From Chloroflexota bacterium (lineage in GTDB: Bacteria > Chloroflexota > UBA6077 > JACCZL01), in NCBI GenBank assembly GCA_013695975.1, contig JACCZL010000538.1:1-7376 (forward strand): a stretch of 7,376 nucleotides of DNA. The letters are read 5' to 3'. Positions 1-5,451 of this stretch are shown here, in pieces. The position numbers and the translations under genes were made by a program. Every line of letters starts with the position of its first letter. Within the stretch, counting starts at the first letter, position 1. Below the pieces are notes generated by a model, which saw only the letters and a list, made by a program, of their open reading frames with translations, was not told the DNA's origin and ran no database searches.

Positions 1-25
1 GGACAGGAGCTGGCCTCTCCCCCAT
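1..25 (-). CDS. Possible 5' end of the next gene of the ilv operon (partial)
   Basis: Just 22 nt after the ilvN stop codon, the minus strand has an ATG (25-23) that stays open for 8 codons (M-G-E-R-P-A-P-V) to the window edge. It is preceded about 3-4 nt upstream by a purine-rich stretch containing two tandem TAGGTGG copies that could act as a ribosome binding site. Position and strand suggest a third ilv operon gene; ilvC, ilvD or leuA would be usual there. Eight residues are too few to identify the product, and the true start could lie outside the window. Confidence 0.25.
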
Positions 26-47
26 ACGCCACCTACCACCTACCCGT

Positions 48-578
48 TCACGATACTTCCCGCAGTCGGACCGCCTCGCGGCCCTTTTCCTGGCCGGCCG
101 TGGCGCCGCGGCTCATGACGACCAGGCCGGTGCGGACCATCTCCTTGATGCCGTAAGGCTTGAGCAGGCCGACGATCGAGTCGATCTTGTCGCTCGGGCC
201 GGTCACCTCGACCGTCAGCGAGGTCTGGGCGACGTCCACCACGCGGGCGCGGTAGATGTCCGCCACTTGCATGACCTCGGCCCGCAGGGCGGCGCTCTTG
301 CTGGTGACCTTGATCAGCGCCAGCTCGCGCTGGACCGTCTGGTCGTCGGTCAGGTCGCTGACCTTGCGGACCTCGATCACCTTGTAGAGCTGCTTCACCA
401 CCTGCTCGATCGCCGTCTTCGAGCCGTCGACGACGATCGACAGGCGCATGATGTGCGGCTCGTGGGTCCGCCCCGTGGTCAGGCTGTCGACGGCGAAGCC
501 GCGCTGCCGGAACAGGCTGACCACTCGGTTGAGGACGGCTGGGCCCTCCTCCATCGTCGCGACCAGGGTGTGCTTCAT
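48..578 (-). CDS. ilvN: Acetolactate synthase small (regulatory) subunit
   Basis: This encodes the 176-residue regulatory subunit of acetolactate (acetohydroxyacid) synthase, the first common enzyme of valine, leucine and isoleucine synthesis. In known family members it stimulates the large subunit and confers valine feedback inhibition. An N-terminal ACT domain spans roughly residues 2-75, with the typical glycine-proline turn in MEEGPAVLNRVVSLFRQRGF and the following VDSLTTG. The C-terminal small-subunit domain covers about 80-160 and includes the ELALIKV strand. The length is normal for the family. The ATG start (578-576) overlaps the ilvB stop as ATGA. A GGAGGTGA-like Shine-Dalgarno lies inside the last ilvB codons, so the two are probably translationally coupled, which suits a multi-subunit enzyme. 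Nothing looks truncated. The call rests on clear family resemblance. Confidence 0.96.
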   Translation of the reverse strand: MKHTLVATMEEGPAVLNRVVSLFRQRGFAVDSLTTGRTHEPHIMRLSIVVDGSKTAIEQVVKQLYKVIEVRKVSDLTDDQTVQRELALIKVTSKSAALRAEVMQVADIYRARVVDVAQTSLTVEVTGPSDKIDSIVGLLKPYGIKEMVRTGLVVMSRGATAGQEKGREAVRLREVS

Positions 579-2335
579 CGAGTCACCTCCCCCCGCAGGG
601 CGACCGGCTCCGCCATCGGCTCGGCGATGGGACTGCCGACCGCGTCGGGGACGTAGGGCGTGTCTGGGATCACGTCGGCCAGCGACGTGCCGGGCACGAC
701 CATCGGCAGGACGTTCTCTTCCTTAGCGACCTGAAACTCGATGATCGCCGGCCCCGGGTACGCCATCGCGGCGCCGATCGCCGGCTGGACCTCGTGGGGC
801 CTGGTGACCCGCCAGGCCGGAATCCCGTAGGCTTCGGCAAGCTTGATGTAGTCGGGCGGACCCGCCAGGTCGACGGCCTGATAGTTGCCGTTCCAGAACA
901 GCTCCTGCCACTGACGGACCATGCCGAGGTAGGCGTTGTTGATGATCGCGATCTTGACCGGAATCTTCTCGACGACGCAGACCGCCAGTTCCTGCATGGT
1001 CATCTGGAAGCAGCCATCGCCGGCGACCGCCCAGACGGTCTTGTCCGGCCGGGCGAGCTGGGCCCCGATCGCGGCCGGCAGAGCGAAGCCCATCGTCCCG
1101 AGGCCGCCCGACGTGAGCCAGGTGTCCGGCTCGTCGAACAGGTAATGCTGGGCGGCGAACATCTGGTGCTGGCCGACATCGGCCACGACCAGGGCCTGGC
1201 CACGCGTCGCGCGGTAGAGTCCCTGGATGACCTGCGGGACGTAGAGGATCGGGGTGTCGTCAGGATACTTCTTGGGCGGGTACTCGCGCTTCCACTCGTC
1301 GATCTGGCGAAGCCAGGGGAGCCGATCGGCGATCTCACCCAGCTCGCCGATCAGCTTGGGCAGCACTCGCTTGACGTCGCCGACGATCGGCACGTCGACG
1401 CGGACGTTCTTGCCGATCTCGGCCGGATCGATGTCGATGTGGATGATCTTGGCGTTCGGGGCGAAGGCCGAGAACTTGCCGCAGCAGCGGTCGTCGAAGC
1501 GGTTGCCGATCCCGATGACGAGGTCGGCCCGGTCGATCGCGTACGACGACCAGACGAAGCCATGCATGCCCGGCCAGCCGGCCGAGAGCGCGTGCGTGCC
1601 CGGGAAGCCGGATATGCCGAGTAGGGTCGTGACGACCGGCAGGGTCGCCCGCTCGGCGAAGGCTTTGAGCTCGGGCGCGGCGCGCGAGATCAGCACCCCC
1701 TGGCCGGCCAGGATGACCGGCCGCTCGGCCTGCTCGATCAGCCGCGCCGCCTTGCGAATCTGGACGATGTTACCCTCAGTCGAGGGCTGGAAGCCCGGCA
1801 GGTCGACGGTCGTCCTGGCGTAGTCGAACTCGACTTCGCCGAGCAGGATGTCCTTTGGGATGTCGATGTGGACCGGGCCGGGGCGGCCGGTACGGGCGAT
1901 GTGGAACGCTTCCTTGACGGTCCGCGCCAGGTCGCGGGTGCTGCGAACGAGGTAATTCTGCTTGGTGACTGGGATGGTGATCCCGTTGATGTCGGCTTCC
2001 TGGAACGCGTCCGTGCCGATGAAGCTGCTGGCGACGTTGACCGTGATCGCAATGACCGGCGACGAGTCCATCTGGGCATTGAGGATGCCGGTGACGAGGT
2101 TGGTGGCGCCGGGCCCGGACGTGCCCATGCAGACGCCGACGTCGCGCCTGGCGCGGGCGTAGCCATCGGCCATGTGGGCGCCGCCCTGCTCGTGACGCAC
2201 CAGGACGTGGCGCATCGGGTGCTTGTGCATCTCGTCGTAGAGCGGCATGATCGCGCCGCCCGGCAGGCCGAAGATGACCTCGACCCCCTCCTCCGCGAGA
2301 CTGCGACTGAGGATCTGGGAACCGTTGAGCTTCAT
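575..2335 (-). CDS. ilvB: Acetolactate synthase large (catalytic) subunit
   Basis: This is the 586-residue ThDP-dependent catalytic subunit, which joins pyruvate with pyruvate or 2-oxobutyrate in the cytoplasm. Visible landmarks: VIFGLPGGAIMPLYDE (20-35); the catalytic Glu49 in RHEQGGAHMADGYAR; GTSGPGATNLVTG (71-83); the central FAD/cofactor-binding domain with IGIGNRFDDR (274-283); and the ThDP/Mg motif from GDG (439-441) to NN (466-467), followed by AYLGMVRQWQELF. The start at 2335 was chosen because GGGAGGGG lies about 9 nt upstream and homology begins at MKLNGSQIL. Upstream GTG/ATG codons in the same frame (as far as 2503) would translate through the T-box terminator. An Ala (102) sits where most homologues have a conserved Pro before IGTDAFQE. 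The C-terminus carries about 30 extra residues with an IAEP/MAEP repeat. Expression should follow leucine supply through the leader T-boxes. Confidence 0.96.
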   Translation of the reverse strand: MKLNGSQILSRSLAEEGVEVIFGLPGGAIMPLYDEMHKHPMRHVLVRHEQGGAHMADGYARARRDVGVCMGTSGPGATNLVTGILNAQMDSSPVIAITVNVASSFIGTDAFQEADINGITIPVTKQNYLVRSTRDLARTVKEAFHIARTGRPGPVHIDIPKDILLGEVEFDYARTTVDLPGFQPSTEGNIVQIRKAARLIEQAERPVILAGQGVLISRAAPELKAFAERATLPVVTTLLGISGFPGTHALSAGWPGMHGFVWSSYAIDRADLVIGIGNRFDDRCCGKFSAFAPNAKIIHIDIDPAEIGKNVRVDVPIVGDVKRVLPKLIGELGEIADRLPWLRQIDEWKREYPPKKYPDDTPILYVPQVIQGLYRATRGQALVVADVGQHQMFAAQHYLFDEPDTWLTSGGLGTMGFALPAAIGAQLARPDKTVWAVAGDGCFQMTMQELAVCVVEKIPVKIAIINNAYLGMVRQWQELFWNGNYQAVDLAGPPDYIKLAEAYGIPAWRVTRPHEVQPAIGAAMAYPGPAIIEFQVAKEENVLPMVVPGTSLADVIPDTPYVPDAVGSPIAEPMAEPVALRGEVTR

Positions 2336-2364
2336 CCTGTCTGCCCCTCCCTGTCCGTGAGCAT
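2332..2364 (-). other. Ten-codon upstream ORF overlapping the ilvB start
   Basis: On the minus strand an ATG at 2364-2362 opens a frame reading M-L-T-D-R-E-G-Q-T-G. Its TGA stop overlaps the ilvB ATG by the same ATGA arrangement used between ilvB and ilvN. It contains the ilvB Shine-Dalgarno. No good ribosome binding site precedes it, so translation is doubtful. It has a single leucine codon and does not look like a classical attenuation peptide. Confidence 0.2.
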
Positions 2365-2377
2365 GGTCGCCGATCGT

Positions 2378-2400
2378 GGGGCGAACCGACGGCTCGCCCC
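2378..2400 (-). other. GC-rich stem-loop in the ilvB 5' UTR, downstream of the T-box terminator
   Basis: In the minus-strand transcript, GGGGCGAGCC pairs with GGTTCGCCCC around a GTC loop (10 bp with one G-U). It lies between the second T-box terminator and the ilvB ribosome binding site, about 42 nt upstream of the start codon. No T-run follows, so it is not a standard terminator. It could stabilise the 5' end of read-through mRNA after processing; that role is inferred. Confidence 0.5.
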
Positions 2401-2420
2401 TCCAGTTGCCGATGTTAACG

Positions 2421-2449
2421 AAAAGCCCCCATCCGCTCGGGACGAGGGC
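2421..2449 (-). terminator. Terminator of the gene-proximal T-box module
   Basis: GCCCTCGTCC (2449-2440) pairs with GGATGGGGGC (2434-2425) around a 5-nt loop, giving 10 bp with two wobble pairs, followed by only four T residues (2424-2421). The 5' arm also supplies the antiterminator's 3' strand (CTCGT and CCC), the usual mutually exclusive arrangement. The short T-run suggests it is leakier than the terminator of the upstream module. Confidence 0.82.
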
Positions 2450-2571
2450 CACTCGTGGTACCACCCAGCTTGATGCATCGCATCCGGCATCTGGCGCAGC
2501 CACACTCGTTCAGTGCGCTGCATCCGGTGGGTCCGCGCCAGACCGTTCGCCTGATTGGTCGCCGCGGCCGC
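2421..2571 (-). promoter_or_regulatory. Second (gene-proximal) T-box module, apparently lacking a normal Stem I
   Basis: On the minus strand the T-box core GGGTGGTACC lies at 2466-2457. A Stem III-like hairpin GATGC-GAT-GCATC (2484-2472) precedes it. The antiterminator is clear: TGGG/CCCG below (one wobble), the 7-nt bulge TGGTACC, and ACGAG/CTCGT above. The TGGT of the bulge would pair with a tRNA end carrying discriminator A. Only about 85 nt separate the previous terminator from Stem III. That stretch forms an imperfect hairpin closed by CTGGCGC (2541-2535) and GCGCCAG (2497-2491), with an inner CACT/AGTG. The distal T-loop-like AGAGAG and GGTGTGAG motifs of Stem I are absent. It is either a partial duplication of the antiterminator/terminator section or a module with a very short, non-canonical Stem I. 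I am confident of the T-box core and unsure of its tRNA specificity. Confidence 0.85.
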
Positions 2572-2604
2572 AAAAAAACCCCCATCCCGAACAGGGACGA
2601 GGGG
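2572..2604 (-). terminator. Terminator of the promoter-proximal T-box module
   Basis: CCCTCGTCCC (2603-2594) pairs with GGGATGGGGG (2588-2579) around the loop TGTTC: 10 bp, followed by a 7-T run (2578-2572). It is a strong intrinsic terminator. Its 5' arm overlaps the strands needed for the antiterminator (CTCGT and CCCTG), so the two structures exclude each other. Confidence 0.92.
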
Positions 2605-2841
2605 CTCTCGCGGTACCACCCTGGTTGATGCCGCCTCGCGGCGCATCCACTCATGGCGCTCTCACGCGCGCCACCCCGTCACAGGGCTACACCCGCTCCA
2701 TCGTCGGGGTCACCCTGGCCGCTCAGGGGCGAGTTCGAGACACTGGCTGCACCGGGCTCACACCAGACCCCGGCTCTCTGGGCAGCGCCGCCGCCTCTAC
2801 TACTCCCCGTCACCGCGTTATCGTATGCGGTTGTCAGGTCC
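2572..2841 (-). promoter_or_regulatory. First T-box riboswitch, full length, putative leucine (CUC) specifier
   Basis: This leader senses uncharged tRNA and reads leftward to ilvBN. Stem I: base GGGG (2808-2805) with CCCC (2729-2726); a specifier loop with AGTAGTA on the 5' side and GAACTCG on the 3' side; then GAG/CTC, GCTGC/GCAGC and CCGGG/CCCGG. Its apex carries the conserved AGAGAG and GGTGTGAG motifs. The codon facing the loop reads CTC (2733-2731), leucine. A TGGCGC/GCGCCA stem (2673-2654) lies in the Stem II region. Stem III is GATG(CG)CCGC/GCGGCATC (2647-2627). The T-box AGGGTGGTACCGCG spans 2622-2609. The antiterminator is CAGGG/CCCTG, bulge TGGTACC, GCGAG/CTCGT. T of the bulge TGGT matches a discriminator A, as in tRNA-Leu. 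tRNA-Leu control of ilv-leu operons is well known in Bacillus. The codon assignment was made by eye. Confidence 0.93.
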
Positions 2842-2846
2842 CGTGT

Positions 2847-2876
2847 AGTCTATACGACCCGCCCATAAGGTGTCAA
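2847..2876 (-). promoter_or_regulatory. Promoter of the T-box/ilvBN transcription unit
   Basis: On the minus strand TTGACA (2876-2871) is a perfect -35 element. A -10 element follows either as TATAGA (2854-2849, 16-nt spacing) or TAGACT (2852-2847, 18-nt spacing). Transcription would start near 2841, a few nucleotides before the sequence that folds into the T-box. Confidence 0.75.
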
Positions 2877-2917
2877 ACGGGCCTCCGACGGGCAAATGGG
2901 GAAGGCCGGCGCGAGGC

Positions 2918-2926
2918 TGCTACGAT
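2918..2926 (+). promoter_or_regulatory. Candidate extended -10 promoter for the amidohydrolase gene
   Basis: TGCTACGAT forms an extended -10 (TGn plus TACGAT) with no convincing -35 upstream. It would start transcription near 2933, giving a short leader that contains the AGGAGG ribosome binding site. It is divergent from the ilv promoter, about 42 nt away. Support is weak because only the -10 matches. Confidence 0.4.
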
Positions 2927-2961
2927 CGGGGGGAGGAGCGAGGTAGAGGAGGGCTTCGGTG

Positions 2962-4155
2962 ATGAGTGGCGACTTGCTGGTCAAGGACGTTCGGCCGATG
3001 GGCGGGTCGGTGACCGACGTGCGGGTGCGTGACGGCCGGATCGAGGCACTCGGCCAAAGGCTCGAAGCGCCGGGCGACGCGGCGACGGTCGTCGAGGGTC
3101 GGGGCGAGCTGCTGCTGCCAGGCTTCGTCGACGCGCACGCCCACCTTGACAAGACGCTCTGGGGACTGCCGTGGCGCCCGCACTCGGGCGGGCCGACGCT
3201 TGCCGAGCTGATCCGCAACGAGCGCCGCCACCGGCGTGAGCTGCCGCCGGTCGCCCAGCGGGCGGGCAATCTCCTGGCGGCGTACGTCGCCGCTGGCGTC
3301 ACCCACATCAGGAGCCACGTCGACGTCGACCCCGAGGCAGGCCTCGCCAGCATCGAAGGGGTTCTCGAAGCACGCGAGCGGTTCCGGGATCGGGTGACCG
3401 TCGAGATCGTCGCGTTCCCGCAGAGCGGGATGCTCGTCGAGCCGGGCACCCGCGAGCTGCTCGAGGCGGCCGTGGAGGCTGGGGCGGAGTGCGTCGGCGG
3501 ACTCGATCCGGCCGGGGTCGACGGCGACCCGGTGGAGCACCTCGACGCGATCTTTGGGATCGCGGCCCGCCACGGCGCCGGCGTAGACATCCACCTGCAC
3601 GACTGCGGCGAGCTGGGCGCCTGGGAGGTGCGCCTGATCGTCGAGCGGACGCGGGCCCTCGGCCTGGCCGGCCGGGTCATGATCAGCCACGCCTTTTGCC
3701 TGTCGATAGTCGCCGACGGGGTCTTCGACGAGCTCGCCCGCGACTTGGCCGAGCAGCGCATCGCGGTCGCCACCGCCGCCTCCCCGCGCGGGGAACCGCT
3801 ACCCCTTCGACGACTGCGCGACGCGGGGGTGGCGGTCTGCCTCGGCCAGGACGGCATCCGCGACCTCTGGTCGCCGTACGGGACCGGCGACATGCTCGAG
3901 CGGGCGATGCTGCTCGCCTGGCGCTCGAGCTTCCGGCGCGACGAGGACGTCGAGCTGGCGCTGGAGACCGCCACCATCGGCGGTGCTCGGGCCCTCGGCC
4001 TGGAGGGCTACGGCCTGGATGTGGGCTGCCACGCCGACCTCGTCGTCCTACCCGGGGAGGGCCTCGCCGAGGCGGTCGTGTCGCGGCCGCCCCGCTCGCT
4101 GGTCGTCAAGCGTGGGCGGATCGTCGCGGGGCGGCGGGCGTCGACCGTCGCATGA
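2962..4155 (+). CDS. CodA-like amidohydrolase (cytosine deaminase family)
   Basis: This encodes a 397-residue metal-dependent amidohydrolase of the cytosine deaminase/AtzC branch, presumably cytoplasmic and acting on a cyclic amide or amidine. Metal-binding landmarks in order: H59-x-H61 in GFVDAHAHLDK; H211 in VDIHLHDCGE; H243 in ISHAFCLS; and D297 in GQDGIRDLWSPYGTGDML, which closely parallels the GHDD...PW.PLGT.NML region of E. coli CodA. CodA's catalytic Glu three residues after the third histidine appears to be Asp214 here, so the substrate may not be cytosine. The composite beta-sandwich is made from both ends (about 1-50 and 350-397). ATG 2962 was chosen; a GTG at 2959 is directly adjacent, and AGGAGG (2947-2952) suits either. 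There is no signal peptide. Neighbours give no pathway clue. The family is clear; the substrate is unknown. Confidence 0.88.
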   Translation: MSGDLLVKDVRPMGGSVTDVRVRDGRIEALGQRLEAPGDAATVVEGRGELLLPGFVDAHAHLDKTLWGLPWRPHSGGPTLAELIRNERRHRRELPPVAQRAGNLLAAYVAAGVTHIRSHVDVDPEAGLASIEGVLEARERFRDRVTVEIVAFPQSGMLVEPGTRELLEAAVEAGAECVGGLDPAGVDGDPVEHLDAIFGIAARHGAGVDIHLHDCGELGAWEVRLIVERTRALGLAGRVMISHAFCLSIVADGVFDELARDLAEQRIAVATAASPRGEPLPLRRLRDAGVAVCLGQDGIRDLWSPYGTGDMLERAMLLAWRSSFRRDEDVELALETATIGGARALGLEGYGLDVGCHADLVVLPGEGLAEAVVSRPPRSLVVKRGRIVAGRRASTVA

Positions 4156-4254
4156 CCGCCCGCGCGGCTCGGCCGCATAGCCCGCTCGGCGGCGAGCGTG
4201 TCCGACTCGCTGACGCTGATCGCCGACTGCGGGAGCCCGGGTGCCTGAGTGGCC

Positions 4255-4504
4255 CTACCGAGGACCGGGGCCCATGAGGCGCAGCGCCTCCTCGAACGGG
4301 GTGGGCTCGGCGCGCACATCCCCGGTGAATGGGCGATCCAGCACGACGATGAGGAACAGCGCGGCGCTGATCATCGCCGTCATCATGCCAACCAACCCGT
4401 CGGCGCACCTGCGCCATCGCCGCCATCGCGGCGAGCGTCGGGACCCCGATCACCAGCGCGGCGATGAGCCAGGTCGGGAAGTTCAGGAGCAGCCAGGCTG
4501 TCAC
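4255..4504 (-). pseudogene. Remnant of a DUF4239-type membrane protein gene, centre deleted
   Basis: Two ends of one protein lie in different minus-strand frames. From a GTG at 4504 the first frame encodes a membrane-anchored N-terminus, with FPTWLIAALVIGVPTLAAM followed by VRRRV at about residue 37. From about 4410, and including ATG 4386, the second frame encodes ISAALFLIVVLDRPFTGDV, then EPTPFEEAL, and stops at TAG 4257-4255. Both match the start and finish of DUF4239 (bestrophin-like) proteins: the opening hydrophobic helix, and the last helix with its L-D-x-P-F-x-G signature. Such proteins usually have around 250 residues, so roughly 170 central residues are missing and the join is out of frame. 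A ribosome binding site-like GAGGA and an extended -10 survive upstream, suggesting fairly recent decay. Family assignment is from memory of its motifs. A short frameshifted gene is less likely. Confidence 0.7.
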
Positions 4505-4547
4505 AGGGCAACGATCCTCGGCTCATGCCTGCGCGGCGGTGGCGAGC

Positions 4548-4555
4548 ATTCTAGC
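4548..4555 (-). promoter_or_regulatory. Extended -10 promoter upstream of the DUF4239 remnant
   Basis: On the minus strand TGCTAGAAT (a TGn plus TAGAAT element ending at 4548) sits about 43 nt before the remnant's GTG start. There is no good -35 at 17 nt. It points away from the metV promoter on the other strand, so 4505-4743 is a divergent promoter region. Confidence 0.4.
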
Positions 4556-4619
4556 AGCACGGTCCGAGCCCGATGGCGCCAGGCAGTCGGGGGACGTGGG
4601 CGGGTCGGCGGCCGCAACG

Positions 4620-4648
4620 TTGACAGCAATGCTGGGCTGTGCTCTACT
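4620..4648 (+). promoter_or_regulatory. Promoter of the metVF operon
   Basis: A perfect TTGACA (4620-4625), a 17-nt spacer and TCTACT (4643-4648, four of six consensus bases) form a housekeeping-type promoter. Transcription would begin near 4655, leaving an approximately 90-nt leader before metV. I looked for a T-box or another familiar riboswitch pattern in that leader and saw none. Confidence 0.65.
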
Positions 4649-4743
4649 GTCGATGGGGGACACGCTCGGTGGTGGTGGCAGGTCGTTTGGCCGCCGATCC
4701 GAGGGCCGCCCAGGGGCGTGGAGAAGCGCTCGGAGGTGACGGG

Positions 4744-5451
4744 ATGGCTGTGACGCCCTCCTCATCGGCCGTGCCCAGCAGATCGTCGTGGCCCACGAGC
4801 GGCGCAGCGGACGACCTGGCGCCCACGCGCGAGCTGGCCCACACCCAACCCGACGCACCGCGCCCGACCACGCCCAAGGCCGGCGCGCGGTCGATGCTGG
4901 GCCTGCATCGACTGCTCGAGCCGAACCGTCTCTGGTACCGAGTCGCGCTCTGGCTGGAGTCCAGCCCGCGCCTGTACCGCGCCTTTACCCGAGCCGAAGC
5001 GTGGGTGAAGGGGCGGCTGTTCGGCTGCCGGATGTGTGCCCAGTGCGCCTTGCCCAGCACCGCCTACGCTTGCCCGATGACCTGCCCCAAGCAGCTTCGC
5101 AACGGGCCGTGTGGTGGCGTGTCGCCGACCGGCACGTGCGAAGTCTACCCGGACCTGCGCTGCGTCTGGCTCGTCGCCTACGAGCGCGCCGAGCAAGAGG
5201 ATCGGGTGGCCGACCTGCGCCGTCTCCAACGACCCATCGACCAGAGCTTGTGGGGCCAGAGCTCCTGGGTAAACTACTGGCGCGGCCGCGACGAGGCCCT
5301 CTGGACACCGGACGACGGTCTCGAAGAGCTACCATTGCTCCACGTCGATCCGCCCGCGAATCGCGATGCTCGCCCGTTGGCGAGTGGCGACCGGGGAGCG
5401 CCCAAGACCTCCGGTGGGCCGCCCGCGGATCCCGTCGGGGACGGCGCATGA
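4744..5451 (+). CDS. metV: MetV: cysteine-rich MTHFR C-terminal domain protein
   Basis: This 235-residue protein carries the cysteine-rich domain called methylenetetrahydrofolate reductase C-terminal (MetV type). In acetogens MetV binds an iron-sulfur cluster and pairs with MetF, feeding it electrons. Eight cysteines lie at 95, 98, 101, 110, 114, 123, 132 and 140, in CRMCAQCALPS, ACPMTCPKQLRNGPCGG and TGTCEVYPDLRCVW. Residues 1-48 are Ser/Pro/Ala/Thr-rich and probably disordered; 49-90 look helical. The tail after about 200 is also low-complexity. Start 4744 was chosen because GGAGGTGA (4732-4739) is ideally spaced. An in-frame ATG at 4639 would lie upstream of the predicted transcription start. 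The TGA stop overlaps the metF ATG (ATGA), so coupled synthesis is likely. No RnfC2, Hdr or other electron-delivery partner is in the window, so the electron source is unknown. Confidence 0.88.
   Translation: MAVTPSSSAVPSRSSWPTSGAADDLAPTRELAHTQPDAPRPTTPKAGARSMLGLHRLLEPNRLWYRVALWLESSPRLYRAFTRAEAWVKGRLFGCRMCAQCALPSTAYACPMTCPKQLRNGPCGGVSPTGTCEVYPDLRCVWLVAYERAEQEDRVADLRRLQRPIDQSLWGQSSWVNYWRGRDEALWTPDDGLEELPLLHVDPPANRDARPLASGDRGAPKTSGGPPADPVGDGA

Noticed and set aside
794..1624. Long plus-strand open frame opposite ilvB
   Set aside because: It is antisense to a clear ilvB frame; Asp/Arg/Leu-rich composition is typical of reverse frames in high-GC genes.
2336..2503. N-terminal extension of IlvB by 56 residues to an upstream start codon at 2503
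   Set aside because: It would translate through the second T-box core and terminator, has no family similarity, and the GGGAGGGG-ATG at 2335 is the natural start.
4156..4254. Search for an intrinsic terminator after the amidohydrolase gene
   Set aside because: GC-rich partial dyads are present but none is followed by a T-run.
4152..4277. 41-codon plus-strand ORF overlapping the amidohydrolase stop as ATGA
   Set aside because: It has no ribosome binding site, an Arg/Pro-rich random-like product, and runs antisense into the DUF4239 remnant.
4276..4290. Near-perfect palindrome GAGGCGCAGCGCCTC as a terminator or operator
   Set aside because: It coincides with the codons for E-E-A-L-R-L in the DUF4239 remnant and no T-run follows; probably chance in GC-rich coding sequence.
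4639..4743. Upstream in-frame ATG for metV
   Set aside because: It lies at the -10 element of the predicted promoter, has no good ribosome binding site and adds residues without similarity; ATG 4744 has GGAGGTGA.
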